64,000 nt of DNA from Tepidamorphus gemmatus (GTDB taxonomy: Bacteria > Pseudomonadota > Alphaproteobacteria > Rhizobiales > Tepidamorphaceae): NCBI RefSeq assembly GCF_004346195.1, contig NZ_SMAK01000003.1:186001-250000 (forward strand), given 5' to 3'. Every line of letters starts with the position of its first letter. Position 1 is the stretch's first letter. The notes beneath the pieces were generated by a model. It saw nothing but the letters and a program-made list of their open reading frames with translations, ran no database searches and was not told the DNA's origin. Below, in pieces: positions 1 through 9,141 of the stretch. The translations under genes were made by a program, and so were the position numbers.

Positions 1-117
1 GCCGCCCCATGCGATCCGGTCGCTTTCGAGGTCCCATTCGTACGCGGCCGCGCCGATCGAGGCGAGGATCGCGCCTGCGTCGGGCTCCGTTCGGCCATCC
101 GTATCGTCCTCGCCCAT
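1..117 (-). CDS. N-terminus of a PAS-type sensor protein (partial)
   Basis: The first 39 codons of a minus-strand gene that leaves the window at base 1. The ATG lies at 117 and is preceded by an AGGAG ribosome binding site nine bases upstream. After an acidic stretch the peptide reads ILASIGAAAYEWDLESD and then RIAWGG. This is the usual opening of PAS folds in alphaproteobacterial sensor proteins, many of which continue into GGDEF/EAL cyclic-di-GMP domains. Only the PAS-like start is visible; the output domain is a guess. The frame is too short to be found by length alone but is well supported by its ribosome binding site and family resemblance. Confidence 0.7.
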   Translation of the reverse strand, partial: MGEDDTDGRTEPDAGAILASIGAAAYEWDLESDRIAWGG

Positions 118-321
118 GCCAGCAAGCTCCTGTGGCGGCCGCCGCACCACGACTCATCGACCAGATTACACCCGCCGGCGCACCCCGGCAGCAGTTTCCT
201 GTGGACAATCCGACACAGTCGGCGCGCGAAAGGTTAACAATCGGTTTCCGAACGGCCGGGCGCTTGCTGCGCAACCGGCATGGGGACGTCCGTCGTCCCG
301 AAGCGGCACAGGAGATGATCG

Positions 322-657
322 ATGCGCATCAGCGAACCGGCCGACGGGTTCAGGGCGGGACGTCCGCAGGCCCGGATCGAACCGGGATCGGACGCCGAGA
401 CGCGACAGCCACCGCAGCGCGGCACCGCGGCGCGCCTGCCGGTGCCGGTTCGCCGCGCCGCGGCCGACGACCGTGCCCAACCGGCGGCACGGCTGGCGAT
501 CGCCAGCGCGCCGCTGATCGCCCAGCTGATCGCAACCGAGATGGGTCTGCCGCAGACCCGTCTCAGGCGACTGGCGCCGGTTGCCGAGGCGCTCGCCGCC
601 TATCGCGGCTGCCGATCGCTCCCTGTCCCGGGCCGGTCACAGGCGCGGTCCGCCTGA
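322..657 (+). CDS. small conserved-looking hypothetical protein (111 aa)
   Basis: I do not recognise a named family. The ORF starts at ATG 322 after AGGAG at 310-314, a good ribosome binding site. The protein is basic and Arg/Ala/Pro-rich at its N-terminus, followed by a helix-prone segment (APLIAQLIATEMGLPQTR, then LRRLAPVAEALAAYR, about residues 63-95). Small alphaproteobacterial proteins with a similar core are often annotated hypothetical; that likeness is from memory. There is no signal peptide, membrane segment or Cys motif. It stands alone between the divergent PAS-sensor start and the convergent gamma-glutamyltransferase gene. Confidence 0.6.
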   Translation: MRISEPADGFRAGRPQARIEPGSDAETRQPPQRGTAARLPVPVRRAAADDRAQPAARLAIASAPLIAQLIATEMGLPQTRLRRLAPVAEALAAYRGCRSLPVPGRSQARSA

Positions 658-669
658 GCCGGCCACGGG

Positions 670-2262
670 TCACAGCCCGATCGCGCAACCGTCCTTGCGT
701 GGGTCCGATCCGGCGATCAGCACCCCGCGCCGTCGGTCGATCAGGATCGCCTGACCGCCGCCGAGCGGCGAATCCGCCCGCCTCACCTGATGCCCGAGCG
801 CAACGAGCTCGGCCGCCGTCGCCTCCGCAACGCCCGTTTCCAGGACGGTCGCATCGCCCTCGAAGAAGGCGCGCGGCAGGTCGATTGCCGCCTGCGGATC
901 CATGCCGTAATCGATGAGGTTCGAGACGAGATGGGCGTGGCCGCAGGCCTGGTACTGGCCGCCCATCACGCCGAACACGCCGCGGGTGAGACCGTTCTCG
1001 ACGAGAAGGCCGGGAATCAGCGTGTGCAGCGGACGCTTGCGCGGGCCGACCTCGTTGGGATGCCCGGGCGTCAGGACGAAGCCCGAACCCCGGTTCTGCA
1101 GCACGACGCCGCTGTCCGGCGCAACGATCGCAGAACCGAAGTAATCGAACACGGAGTTGATGAAGGACACCGCCATGCCGTCGGCATCGACGATACAGAG
1201 ATACACGGTATCGGTCTTCTCGCGCGGGTCGATCGGGCCGGTCTCAACCATCCGCCGCCGCGGGTCGATGCGGGCGGCGAGCCGGTCGAGGAACGCCGGC
1301 TCGATCAGCGCAGCGGCCGGCAGGTCGGCGGTCGCCGGATCGCTGACGAAGCGGTCGCGGCAGGCATAGGCGAGGCGCGCGGCCTCGATCTCCAGATGCA
1401 GGCGCTGCGCGCCGAGCGGGTCGAGACCGGCAAGCCCGAGACGCTCGAGAATGCCGATGAGGATCAGCGCCGTGATGCCCTGGCCGTTCGGCGGCAGCTC
1501 GCCGACCGACAGCCCTCGGTAGGGCGACAGCATCGGATCGACCCATGTCGCCTCGGTCGCGGCGAGATCGTCGGGCGTCAGACAGCCGCCGCGGCGGGCC
1601 ACCGCCGCGCATATGTCCTCGGCCACTGCGCCGGTGTAGAAACCGTCGCGGCCGGCCTCGGCGATCCGCCGGTAGGTGCGGGCGAGGGCCGGAAAGCGGA
1701 CGACATCTCCGACCGCGGGCGCGTCGCCCGCCGCGGTCAGGTAGTGGCGCCGCCCGCCCGGGTCGCGCACGAGCCGCCCGACCTCGCCCGCCCAGTCGCG
1801 GGCGACGCGCGGCGCGACCGGCACGCCGGATTCGGCGAGGTCGATCGCCGGCGCCAGCGCCCGGTCGAGGCCGATGCTGCCGAAGCGCTCGAGGAGCTGC
1901 GACCAGGCCGCCACCGCACCGGGCGCGGTGACGGACGTGCCGTGGTCCTCGTCGATCTCGGACAGTCCCTGGGCCCGCACATAGTCCGGAGTCAGGGCCG
2001 CCGCCGAGCGGCCGGAGCCGTTGAGGCCGTAACGGCTGCCGTCCGGCAGGGCGACGATCGCGAAGCAGTCGCCGCCGGCCGAGGTCATGTGCGGCTCGGC
2101 CAGGGTCAGCACCGCCGATGCGGTGATCGCCGCATCGACGGCGTTGCCGCCGCCCTGCAGCACGGCCAGTGCAGCGGCCGCCGCCAGCGGATGCGAGCAG
2201 GCGACCATGCCGCGGGTGGCATAGACCGCGGAGCGGCCCGGCGCCTGGAAATCGCGCGCCAT
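670..2262 (-). CDS. ggt: gamma-glutamyltransferase family protein
   Basis: A 530-aa member of the Ntn-hydrolase gamma-glutamyltransferase family, which is made as a proenzyme and cleaves itself before a nucleophilic Thr. The N-terminal block AVLQGGGNAVDAAIT (residues 34-47) is a family hallmark. The predicted catalytic Thr352 opens TVYLCIVD, where E. coli GGT has TTHYSVVD. The oxyanion-type MGGQYQ follows at about 433. No signal peptide is visible, so the protein is probably cytoplasmic, unlike periplasmic E. coli GGT. It could hydrolyse glutathione or gamma-glutamyl amides, or be a relative acting on another gamma-glutamyl or acyl-amide substrate. It lies 3 bp downstream of a small membrane protein gene, so the two are probably cotranscribed. 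Confidence 0.88.
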   Translation of the reverse strand: MARDFQAPGRSAVYATRGMVACSHPLAAAAALAVLQGGGNAVDAAITASAVLTLAEPHMTSAGGDCFAIVALPDGSRYGLNGSGRSAAALTPDYVRAQGLSEIDEDHGTSVTAPGAVAAWSQLLERFGSIGLDRALAPAIDLAESGVPVAPRVARDWAGEVGRLVRDPGGRRHYLTAAGDAPAVGDVVRFPALARTYRRIAEAGRDGFYTGAVAEDICAAVARRGGCLTPDDLAATEATWVDPMLSPYRGLSVGELPPNGQGITALILIGILERLGLAGLDPLGAQRLHLEIEAARLAYACRDRFVSDPATADLPAAALIEPAFLDRLAARIDPRRRMVETGPIDPREKTDTVYLCIVDADGMAVSFINSVFDYFGSAIVAPDSGVVLQNRGSGFVLTPGHPNEVGPRKRPLHTLIPGLLVENGLTRGVFGVMGGQYQACGHAHLVSNLIDYGMDPQAAIDLPRAFFEGDATVLETGVAEATAAELVALGHQVRRADSPLGGGQAILIDRRRGVLIAGSDPRKDGCAIGL

Positions 2263-2265
2263 GGG

Positions 2266-2670
2266 TCAGCCCTCCCCGTGCGGGCCGATGGCGAAATCGC
2301 GCCGGGCAGCGCGGATGGTGATCGAGAAGCCGGCCACGACGTCGACGAAGGCGATCGCGGTGAGCAGGAAGAAGGTCGAGGTCGCCGCCCGTGCCACGAG
2401 CAGGAACTCGACCAGGCATCCGACGAAAACCAGTGTCGACAGCAAGTGATCGACGATCGACATCGAGGTCGTCCGCGTCGCCTTCAGCACCTCGACGAAC
2501 AGCAACAGCAGGGCGACCAGCAGGAACACGTCGCTCGCAGTCATCGTCCACACCGCGCCCGACATCATGTCGACATCGAACAATGCAGCCTTCCAGTCGA
2601 CGCCGCCGAACAGGAATTCGAGCGCGTTGTAGCCGATCAGCGGGAGGATCATCAGCGGCAGGCCGTACAT
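2266..2670 (-). CDS. small integral membrane protein, unknown function (134 aa)
   Basis: I chose the start at 2670 (MYGLPLMILPL) because CGGAG lies eight bases upstream; the open frame runs further 5' but that part is Pro/Arg-rich and not protein-like. The protein has about four hydrophobic segments: the N-terminal one, one near residues 47-58 (FLLVALLLLFVEVL), one near 76-90 (LLSTLVFVGCLVEFLLVA) and one near 97-115. It ends with a short basic, probably cytoplasmic tail. No catalytic motif is seen. It precedes the gamma-glutamyltransferase gene with a 3-bp gap, so an operon is likely, but no functional link is established. Confidence 0.75.
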   Translation of the reverse strand: MYGLPLMILPLIGYNALEFLFGGVDWKAALFDVDMMSGAVWTMTASDVFLLVALLLLFVEVLKATRTTSMSIVDHLLSTLVFVGCLVEFLLVARAATSTFFLLTAIAFVDVVAGFSITIRAARRDFAIGPHGEG

Positions 2671-2781
2671 CGGCAGACTCCGGTGTTCGGGGACGGGTCG
2701 CGGTCGGTTGCGCGAGCCGGCATCATGCGTTCGCGGCGGGGCGGACGGAAGCCCTCCCGACGGGTCGGGCGAGCTCAAACG

Positions 2782-2809
2782 AAAAGGCCGGCGTGATCGC
2801 CGGCCTTGA
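2782..2809 (-). terminator. intrinsic terminator of rpmF
   Basis: A perfect 10-bp stem (AAGGCCGGCG pairing with CGCCGGCCTT, loop of four) at 2784-2807, followed on the minus strand by TTTT. It lies about 25 bp beyond the rpmF stop codon. This is the clearest Rho-independent terminator in the window. Confidence 0.8.
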
Positions 2810-2832
2810 CGGTCCCCGGTGCGGCCGATGCC

Positions 2833-3018
2833 TCAGTCGGCGTCGACCGGCTTCAGCACCTGCCGGCCGCGATACTTGCCGGACTTCAGGTCGATGTGGT
2901 GCGGACGGCGCAGCTCGCCCGACTCCTTGTCCTCGACATAGGTCGGCGCCTTCAGCGCGTCGGCGGAGCGGCGGTGACCGCGCTTCATCGGCGAGGTCTT
3001 CCTTTTCGGTACGGCCAT
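2833..3018 (-). CDS. rpmF: 50S ribosomal protein L32
   Basis: A 61-aa L32 protein. The start [18 protein letters not shown] is the universal alphaproteobacterial L32 N-terminus and fixes the start at 3018; the open frame extends upstream but is not L32-like. The zinc-ribbon Cys pairs of some L32 proteins are absent, so this is a Cys-free form. The C-terminus contains [16 protein letters not shown], expected for the family. It lies downstream of mtgA on the same strand and is followed by a strong terminator, so it may share a transcript with mtgA. It acts in the large ribosomal subunit. Confidence 0.97.
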   Translation of the reverse strand: MAVPKRKTSPMKRGHRRSADALKAPTYVEDKESGELRRPHHIDLKSGKYRGRQVLKPVDAD

Positions 3019-3211
3019 GGTCTCGTCTCCTCGGAACCGGGTGCCGACGGCGAGGCGGGGGCGCGTCTGGGCTGCCCGGCACCGCGGCAAAATGACGGAA
3101 GTCGGCGGGCTTATAGAGGAAAGCGCGTCGGAACGGAAGGGGCGAGTCGCCGCCGGGTCCGGCCGCGCCGTCGCGGTGACCGCCGCGTCGCAGGACGCGC
3201 GAGCCCGCCGT

Positions 3212-3919
3212 CTACTCCAGGCAAGTCACATAGGCCCCGGCCTGACGGGCCCGTCGCTCGATGATTCCGGCGAGGTAGGTGGTGGTGCGGCCCGGCTTGG
3301 CGGGATTGCGGGCGATCGGGTTCGGGAGGGCGGCTGCCATCAGCGCCGCCTGTCGGCGCGACAGCCGTGCGGCCGGCACGCCGAACCAGTGCTGGGCCGC
3401 GGCCTCTGCGCCGAATACGCCGGGGCCCCATTCGACGATATTCAGATAGATCTCGATCATCCGACGCTTCGACCAGACGAGATCCGCCCAATAGGCAAGC
3501 GGCACTTCGAGCCCCTTGCGGACGTAGCTGCGCGATGACCACAGGAACAGGTTCTTGACCGTCTGCATCGGGATCGTGCTCGCGCCGCGCGTGTCGCCGC
3601 GGTCGAGAACCTCGCGCACGGCTTTCCAGTCGACGCCCCGGTGCGCGCAGAATTGGCCATCCTCCGACATGATGACCGAATGGACAAGCACCGGCGCGAT
3701 GTCGTCGAGCGGGACCCAGCGCTTCTTGATCGGCACCCCGTTGAGACGCTGCCACACTTCCAGCGTCGAGGCCGGTGGCGGCACCACCGCGTAGAGCGGT
3801 ACCAGCACGATCGGCAGCGCCGCGAGCAAGAGGCCTGCGATGGCAATGCCGCGCACCAGCCGCCGCGACCACGCGCGCCACCCGGTCCGCCTGCCGCCCC
3901 TGCTGGTCCTTTCCGCCAT
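3212..3919 (-). CDS. mtgA: monofunctional biosynthetic peptidoglycan transglycosylase
   Basis: A 235-aa GT51 glycosyltransferase that polymerises lipid II into glycan strands at the outer face of the inner membrane. From the start at 3919 (MAERTSRGG) there is a basic cytoplasmic tail, then one membrane anchor ([19 protein letters not shown], about residues 21-41). The GT51 domain follows with the catalytic-Glu motif [14 protein letters not shown], the second motif [15 protein letters not shown], and then [23 protein letters not shown]. There is no transpeptidase domain and the length fits MtgA. An upstream in-frame extension exists but is Arg/Cys-rich and unlikely. The gene lies head-to-head with ispA and upstream of rpmF. 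Confidence 0.95.
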   Translation of the reverse strand: MAERTSRGGRRTGWRAWSRRLVRGIAIAGLLLAALPIVLVPLYAVVPPPASTLEVWQRLNGVPIKKRWVPLDDIAPVLVHSVIMSEDGQFCAHRGVDWKAVREVLDRGDTRGASTIPMQTVKNLFLWSSRSYVRKGLEVPLAYWADLVWSKRRMIEIYLNIVEWGPGVFGAEAAAQHWFGVPAARLSRRQAALMAAALPNPIARNPAKPGRTTTYLAGIIERRARQAGAYVTCLE

Positions 3920-4033
3920 GCCCCGAGATAGCTTCCGCCCCGCCGACCCGCAACCGAATTGCGCCGCTGCCGGCCCGTTGCATGTCGCGACGCGCTCGGC
4001 CACTCTCCGCGGCATTGGCTGGAGGGCGTACAG

Positions 4034-4942
4034 GTGGCTGATATCGGCGGGTTCGAGGCGGATCTTTCAGCGACGGCAGCGCGTGTCGAGGCGGTCCTCC
4101 GCACGCGGCTCGCGCCGATCGGCGGCCGTCTCGGCGCGGCGATGCGCCATGCCGCGCTCGGCGGTGGAAAGCGCCTGCGGCCCTTTGTCGTGCTGCGCGC
4201 CGCAGCACTTTTCGGGATCGCCGAAGCCGTGGCGATGCCGGCGGCCTGCGCGCTCGAACTGCTGCACTGCTACAGCCTCGTCCACGACGACCTGCCCGCG
4301 ATGGATGACGACGATCTGCGCCGCGGCCTGCCGACCGTCCATCGCGCCTTTGACGAGGCGACCGCGATCCTGGCCGGCGACGGCCTGCTGACACTTGCCT
4401 TCGAGACGCTGGCCGACCCCACAGCCCATCCCGATGCGGCCGTGCGTGCGGAGCTGGTGGTCGAACTCGCGCGCGCCGGCGGGACGAACGGCATGATCGG
4501 CGGTCAGATGCGCGACCTCGCCGCCGAAGGCCGGTTTGCGGCGGGCCTGCCGCTCACGCTGTCCGAGGCCGAGATCGCGACGCTGCAGGCAATGAAGACC
4601 GGTGCGCTGTTCCGTTTTGCCGCACTTGCCGGCGCGATCCTCGGCGGGGCGGGCGAGGCTGATCGGCAGCGCCTCGCCGCCTACGGGGCCGCACTCGGCC
4701 GCGCCTTCCAGATCGCCGACGACCTGCTCGACGAGGAAGCAAGCGCCGATCAGGTCGGCAAGGCGACCGCCAAGGACCGGACCAGGGGCAAGGCGACGCT
4801 ACCCGCGCTGATCGGCCCGGGTGCGGCGCGCGACAGGCTGGGCGAAGCGGTTGCCGAGGCCAGCGCCGCGCTCGCCGGCTATGGCGACCGGGCAGCACCG
4901 CTGGTCGCAGCAGCCCAGTATGCCGCGGCGCGGCAAAGATGA
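4034..4942 (+). CDS. ispA: farnesyl (or geranylgeranyl) diphosphate synthase
   Basis: A 302-aa all-alpha trans-prenyltransferase that condenses isopentenyl diphosphate with allylic diphosphates. I prefer the GTG start at 4034 because GGAGG at 4021-4025 lies eight bases upstream; the longer frame has no such site. Motifs present are GGKRLRP (44-50), the first Asp-rich motif DDLPAMD (85-91, with the two-residue insert of bacterial enzymes), GGQMRDL (about 156-162) and the second Asp-rich motif DDLLD (229-233). These specify a short-chain synthase; C15 rather than C20 product is the default for this family. It converges on ispG, another isoprenoid gene, and diverges from mtgA, whose enzyme uses an isoprenoid-linked substrate. 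Confidence 0.93.
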   Translation: MADIGGFEADLSATAARVEAVLRTRLAPIGGRLGAAMRHAALGGGKRLRPFVVLRAAALFGIAEAVAMPAACALELLHCYSLVHDDLPAMDDDDLRRGLPTVHRAFDEATAILAGDGLLTLAFETLADPTAHPDAAVRAELVVELARAGGTNGMIGGQMRDLAAEGRFAAGLPLTLSEAEIATLQAMKTGALFRFAALAGAILGGAGEADRQRLAAYGAALGRAFQIADDLLDEEASADQVGKATAKDRTRGKATLPALIGPGAARDRLGEAVAEASAALAGYGDRAAPLVAAAQYAAARQR

Positions 4943-5064
4943 CCGGCCGGACATCATGACCGCCGCCGGCGCCGGTCCGCCTCCCAAGGCACAAGGCTGG
5001 CCTTGTCGCCCGTCAATCGCGACGAGGATGCGCAGACCGGCTCCGCACAGGCTGACCGGACGGG

Positions 5065-6338
<1,274 letters not shown>

Positions 6339-6342
<4 letters not shown>

Positions 6343-6887
6343 GTGCGCTCCGCCGTCCCTGTAGCCGCCCGCTCGCCCGACCCGCGCTCTCCCGACATCT
6401 GCGCTCCCGCCGCCGTCTGCGCGCAGTGCCGGCACAGCCCGTCGATCTCGATCACGGTCAGGTCCGGCGCGAAACCGTTCGCCGCCGCCACCGAGTCGAG
6501 CGCCTCGCCGACGCCTTCGGCCAGCGCCTCGCCGACATTGCCGCAGGCCCGGCAGATCAGGAACACCGTCGCCGAATGGCGGGCGTCGCCGGCGGTGCAG
6601 GCGATGAAGGCGTTGCGGCTCTCGATCCGGTGCACCAGCCCCTGCTGCACCAGGAAGTCGAGAGCCCGGTATACGGTTATCGGGGCCGGCCTGCGGCCGT
6701 CGCCAGCCATCGCATCCATCAGTTCATAGGCGCCCATCGGACGGTGGCCCTGCGCCAAGAGCTCGAGCACCTTCTCGCGCTGGCTGGTCAACCTGGCGCC
6801 CCTGCGGCGGCACACGGCCCTCGCCGTGCGGACGATACGGTCGGCACAATGGCTGTGATCGTGATTCGGTGCCGGAAAATCGGCCAT
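6339..6887 (-). CDS. zur: Fur-family regulator, probably zinc-responsive Zur
   Basis: A 182-aa Fur-superfamily repressor. The winged-helix region spans about residues 20-90 ([26 protein letters not shown], then [19 protein letters not shown]). The dimerisation domain carries two CxxC pairs (CRACG and CRHC), the structural zinc site. An N-terminal HDHSHC cluster is typical of alphaproteobacterial Zur and argues against Fur or Irr. It overlaps ispG by 4 bp and is divergent from the 3-hydroxybutyrate dehydrogenase gene. A weak minus-strand promoter candidate, TTCCGA-N17-TATAGT (6974-6946), lies upstream. I saw no convincing Zur operator in the gap. Tail residues 160-182 are low complexity. Confidence 0.87.
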
Positions 6888-7056
6888 GTGTCCTCGGTGT
6901 CTGCGCCGGTGTTCCGCAGGCCGGGCACGACCGGCCCGGCGGGTTACTATAGCCTCACGACGGTGACATCGGAACGATACCCCGTCTTAACCGCGATGCT
7001 GCATTGCACTATCTAGCCCATGTAGGGCGGCGGGCTAATCCTCGAAAGGAGCGAGC

Positions 7057-7842
7057 ATGTCTCTCAACGGCAAGACGGCGGTGGTCACGGGATCGACCTC
7101 CGGCATCGGACTGGGGATCGCCGACGCCTTGGCCCGCGCCGGTGCGAATATCGTCCTGAACGGTCTCGGCAAGGCCGAGGAGATCGAGACGATCCGGGCG
7201 AACATGGCGAGGACGCATGGCGTCGAGGTGCGCTTCTCCGGCGCCGACATGACGAGGCCCGACGAGATTGCCGGCATGATCCGCGAGGCAGAGACGGAAT
7301 TCGGCTCGGTCGACATCCTGGTGAACAATGCCGGCATCCAGTACGTCGCCGCGATCGAGGAGTTTCCGGTCGAGAAGTGGGATCAGATCATCGCGATCAA
7401 TCTGTCGGCCGCCTTTCACGGCATGCGCGCCGCCGTTCCGGGCATGAAACGTCGGGGCTGGGGCCGCATCGTCAACACCGCCTCGGCGCACGCCCTCGTC
7501 GCCTCGCCGTTCAAGGCTGCCTACGTGGCGGCCAAGCATGGCATCGCAGGTCTGACCAAGGTCGTGGCGCTCGAGACCGCCCGGCACGGCATCACCGTCA
7601 ACGCGATCTGTCCGGGCTATGTCTGGACACCTCTGGTCGAGAAGCAGATTCCCGACACGGCCAGGGCGCGCGGCCTGACCGAGGAGCAGGTCAAGACGGA
7701 TGTACTGCTGGCCGCCCAGCCGACAAAGGAATTCGTTACCGTCGATGAGGTGGCCGGGCTGGCGCTATTCCTGACCACCGATGCCGCCCGCTCGATCACC
7801 GGCGCGATCCTGCCGATCGACGGCGGCTGGACGGCGGAGTAG
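7057..7842 (+). CDS. bdhA: D-3-hydroxybutyrate dehydrogenase
   Basis: A 261-aa short-chain dehydrogenase that interconverts 3-hydroxybutyrate and acetoacetate with NAD, a step in polyhydroxybutyrate (PHB) turnover. It has the cofactor motif TGSTSGIG (11-18), NNAG (90-93) and the catalytic set Asn115, Ser143, Tyr156 and Lys160. The ICPGYVWTPLVEKQIPD segment is characteristic of 3-hydroxybutyrate dehydrogenases and separates it from FabG. AAGGAG precedes the ATG. It is followed after 4 bp by a patatin-like hydrolase, so the two are probably one transcriptional and translational unit. Confidence 0.93.
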   Translation: MSLNGKTAVVTGSTSGIGLGIADALARAGANIVLNGLGKAEEIETIRANMARTHGVEVRFSGADMTRPDEIAGMIREAETEFGSVDILVNNAGIQYVAAIEEFPVEKWDQIIAINLSAAFHGMRAAVPGMKRRGWGRIVNTASAHALVASPFKAAYVAAKHGIAGLTKVVALETARHGITVNAICPGYVWTPLVEKQIPDTARARGLTEEQVKTDVLLAAQPTKEFVTVDEVAGLALFLTTDAARSITGAILPIDGGWTAE

Positions 7843-7846
7843 CGAG

Positions 7847-9010
7847 GTGGCGCGCGCGGCCGACAGCACCCGGGGTACCGCCACCGGCCGAACGAAGGCG
7901 GCCGCCGGCAAGCCGAGGACTGGGGCGGCGGCCGGCGACAGCGGCGAGGCCGTCGCGGTGCGCATCGACGATACCCCTGCACCGCGGCCGGGCAGCTCGA
8001 ACCTGCGCACCGTCAACCTGGCGCTGCAGGGCGGCGGCGCCCACGGCGCCTTCACCTGGGGCGTGCTCGACTGGATGCTCGAGAACGCGCCGGTCGCAAT
8101 CGAGGGCATCAGCGGCACCAGCGCCGGTGCGATGAATGCCGTGGCGCTGGTCTCCGGCTGGCACAATGGCGGACCTGAGGGAGCACGCGAGACGCTGGAA
8201 GCCTACTGGAAGGCGGTCAGCCGCGCCTCTCGCCTCTCGCCGGTGCAGCGCACCCTGCTCGACCGGTTGTTCGGTCATTGGTCGCTCGACTGGTCGCCGG
8301 GCTTCATGATGGTCGATCTCGTCAGCCGCTTCGTCTCGCCCTACGAGTTCAATCCGCTCAATCTGAACCCGCTGAAGGACCTGATCGAGGAGATCATCGA
8401 CTTCGAGGCGATCCGCGACTGCACCTCGATCAAGCTGTTCCTGTCGGCCACGAACGTGCGCACCGGCAAGGTCAAGGTGTTCCGCAATCACGAGATCACC
8501 GCCGACCATGTCATGGCGTCGGCCTGCCTTCCGCTGATGTTCCAGGCCGTCGAAATCGACGGCGTGCCCTACTGGGACGGGGGATTCTCGGGCAACCCGG
8601 CACTCTGGCCGTTCTTCTATGCCACCGAAACCGAGGATCTGCTGCTCATCCAGATCAATCCGATCGAGCGGCCGGAAACGCCGAGGACGGCTCGCGAGAT
8701 CCTCAACCGCATGAACGAGATCACCTTCAATGCCGCGCTGCTGAAGGAGCTCAGGGCGATCGAGTTCGTCGACCGGCTGGTCAGCGAGGGCAAGCTCGAC
8801 AGCGAGCATTATCGGCGGATCCGCGTTCACGTCATCGACGGCGGCGAGTTCCTCAACGATCTGACCGCCTCGAGCAAGTTCAATGCGGAATGGGCGTTCC
8901 TGACCTATCTGCGCGACTGCGGCCGCCAGGCAGCGGCGAAGTTCGTCGACAGGCATCGCGCCCATATCGGCTCGATGACAACCGTCGACATGCGCAAGAT
9001 GATCGACTGA
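7847..9010 (+). CDS. patatin-like phospholipase/esterase
   Basis: A 387-aa patatin-family serine hydrolase. I place the start at GTG 7847 because GGAG (7836-7839, inside the end of bdhA) lies seven bases upstream. Residues 1-50 are a disordered Ala/Thr/Arg-rich leader. The oxyanion loop GGGAHG (62-67), nucleophile motif GTSAG with Ser92 and catalytic dyad partner Asp in WDGGFSGNP are all present, so it should be active. No signal peptide or membrane segment is seen, so it is probably cytoplasmic. Tight coupling to bdhA suggests a role in lipid or polyhydroxyalkanoate turnover; PHB or oligomer hydrolysis is inference only. Confidence 0.88.
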   Translation: MARAADSTRGTATGRTKAAAGKPRTGAAAGDSGEAVAVRIDDTPAPRPGSSNLRTVNLALQGGGAHGAFTWGVLDWMLENAPVAIEGISGTSAGAMNAVALVSGWHNGGPEGARETLEAYWKAVSRASRLSPVQRTLLDRLFGHWSLDWSPGFMMVDLVSRFVSPYEFNPLNLNPLKDLIEEIIDFEAIRDCTSIKLFLSATNVRTGKVKVFRNHEITADHVMASACLPLMFQAVEIDGVPYWDGGFSGNPALWPFFYATETEDLLLIQINPIERPETPRTAREILNRMNEITFNAALLKELRAIEFVDRLVSEGKLDSEHYRRIRVHVIDGGEFLNDLTASSKFNAEWAFLTYLRDCGRQAAAKFVDRHRAHIGSMTTVDMRKMID

Positions 9011-9141
9011 CAGGCCGGCGCCCCGACTCGACCAGCCTTGCTGTCGATGCATGGCGAAGCGGCCGTGAGCCCGCTTCCATCGCCGCGCAGCGCGGCTAGG
9101 ATGACCGCATCGAGACTGGCTTTCCGGGGAAACGGCACCTC

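Noticed and set aside
200-208. TGTGGACAA (TTGTCCACA on the minus strand), a DnaA-like box, with GTTAAC nearby at about 233-238
   Set aside because: A single box with a CtrA half-site only and no origin context; the hemE-flanked gap has much better support.
790-2796. 668-codon plus-strand open frame opposite ggt
   Set aside because: The ggt frame has a catalytic Thr motif and family length; the plus frame lacks domains and runs through the membrane-protein gene.
4991-5006. ACAAGGC-TG-GCCTTGT hairpin in the ispA/ispG convergent gap
   Set aside because: Possible bidirectional terminator, but the loop is tiny and there is no T run on either side.
6920-6940. GCCGGGC/GCCCGGC inverted repeat in the zur/bdhA gap
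   Set aside because: Does not match a Zur operator, which is A/T-rich; probably a GC-rich chance repeat.
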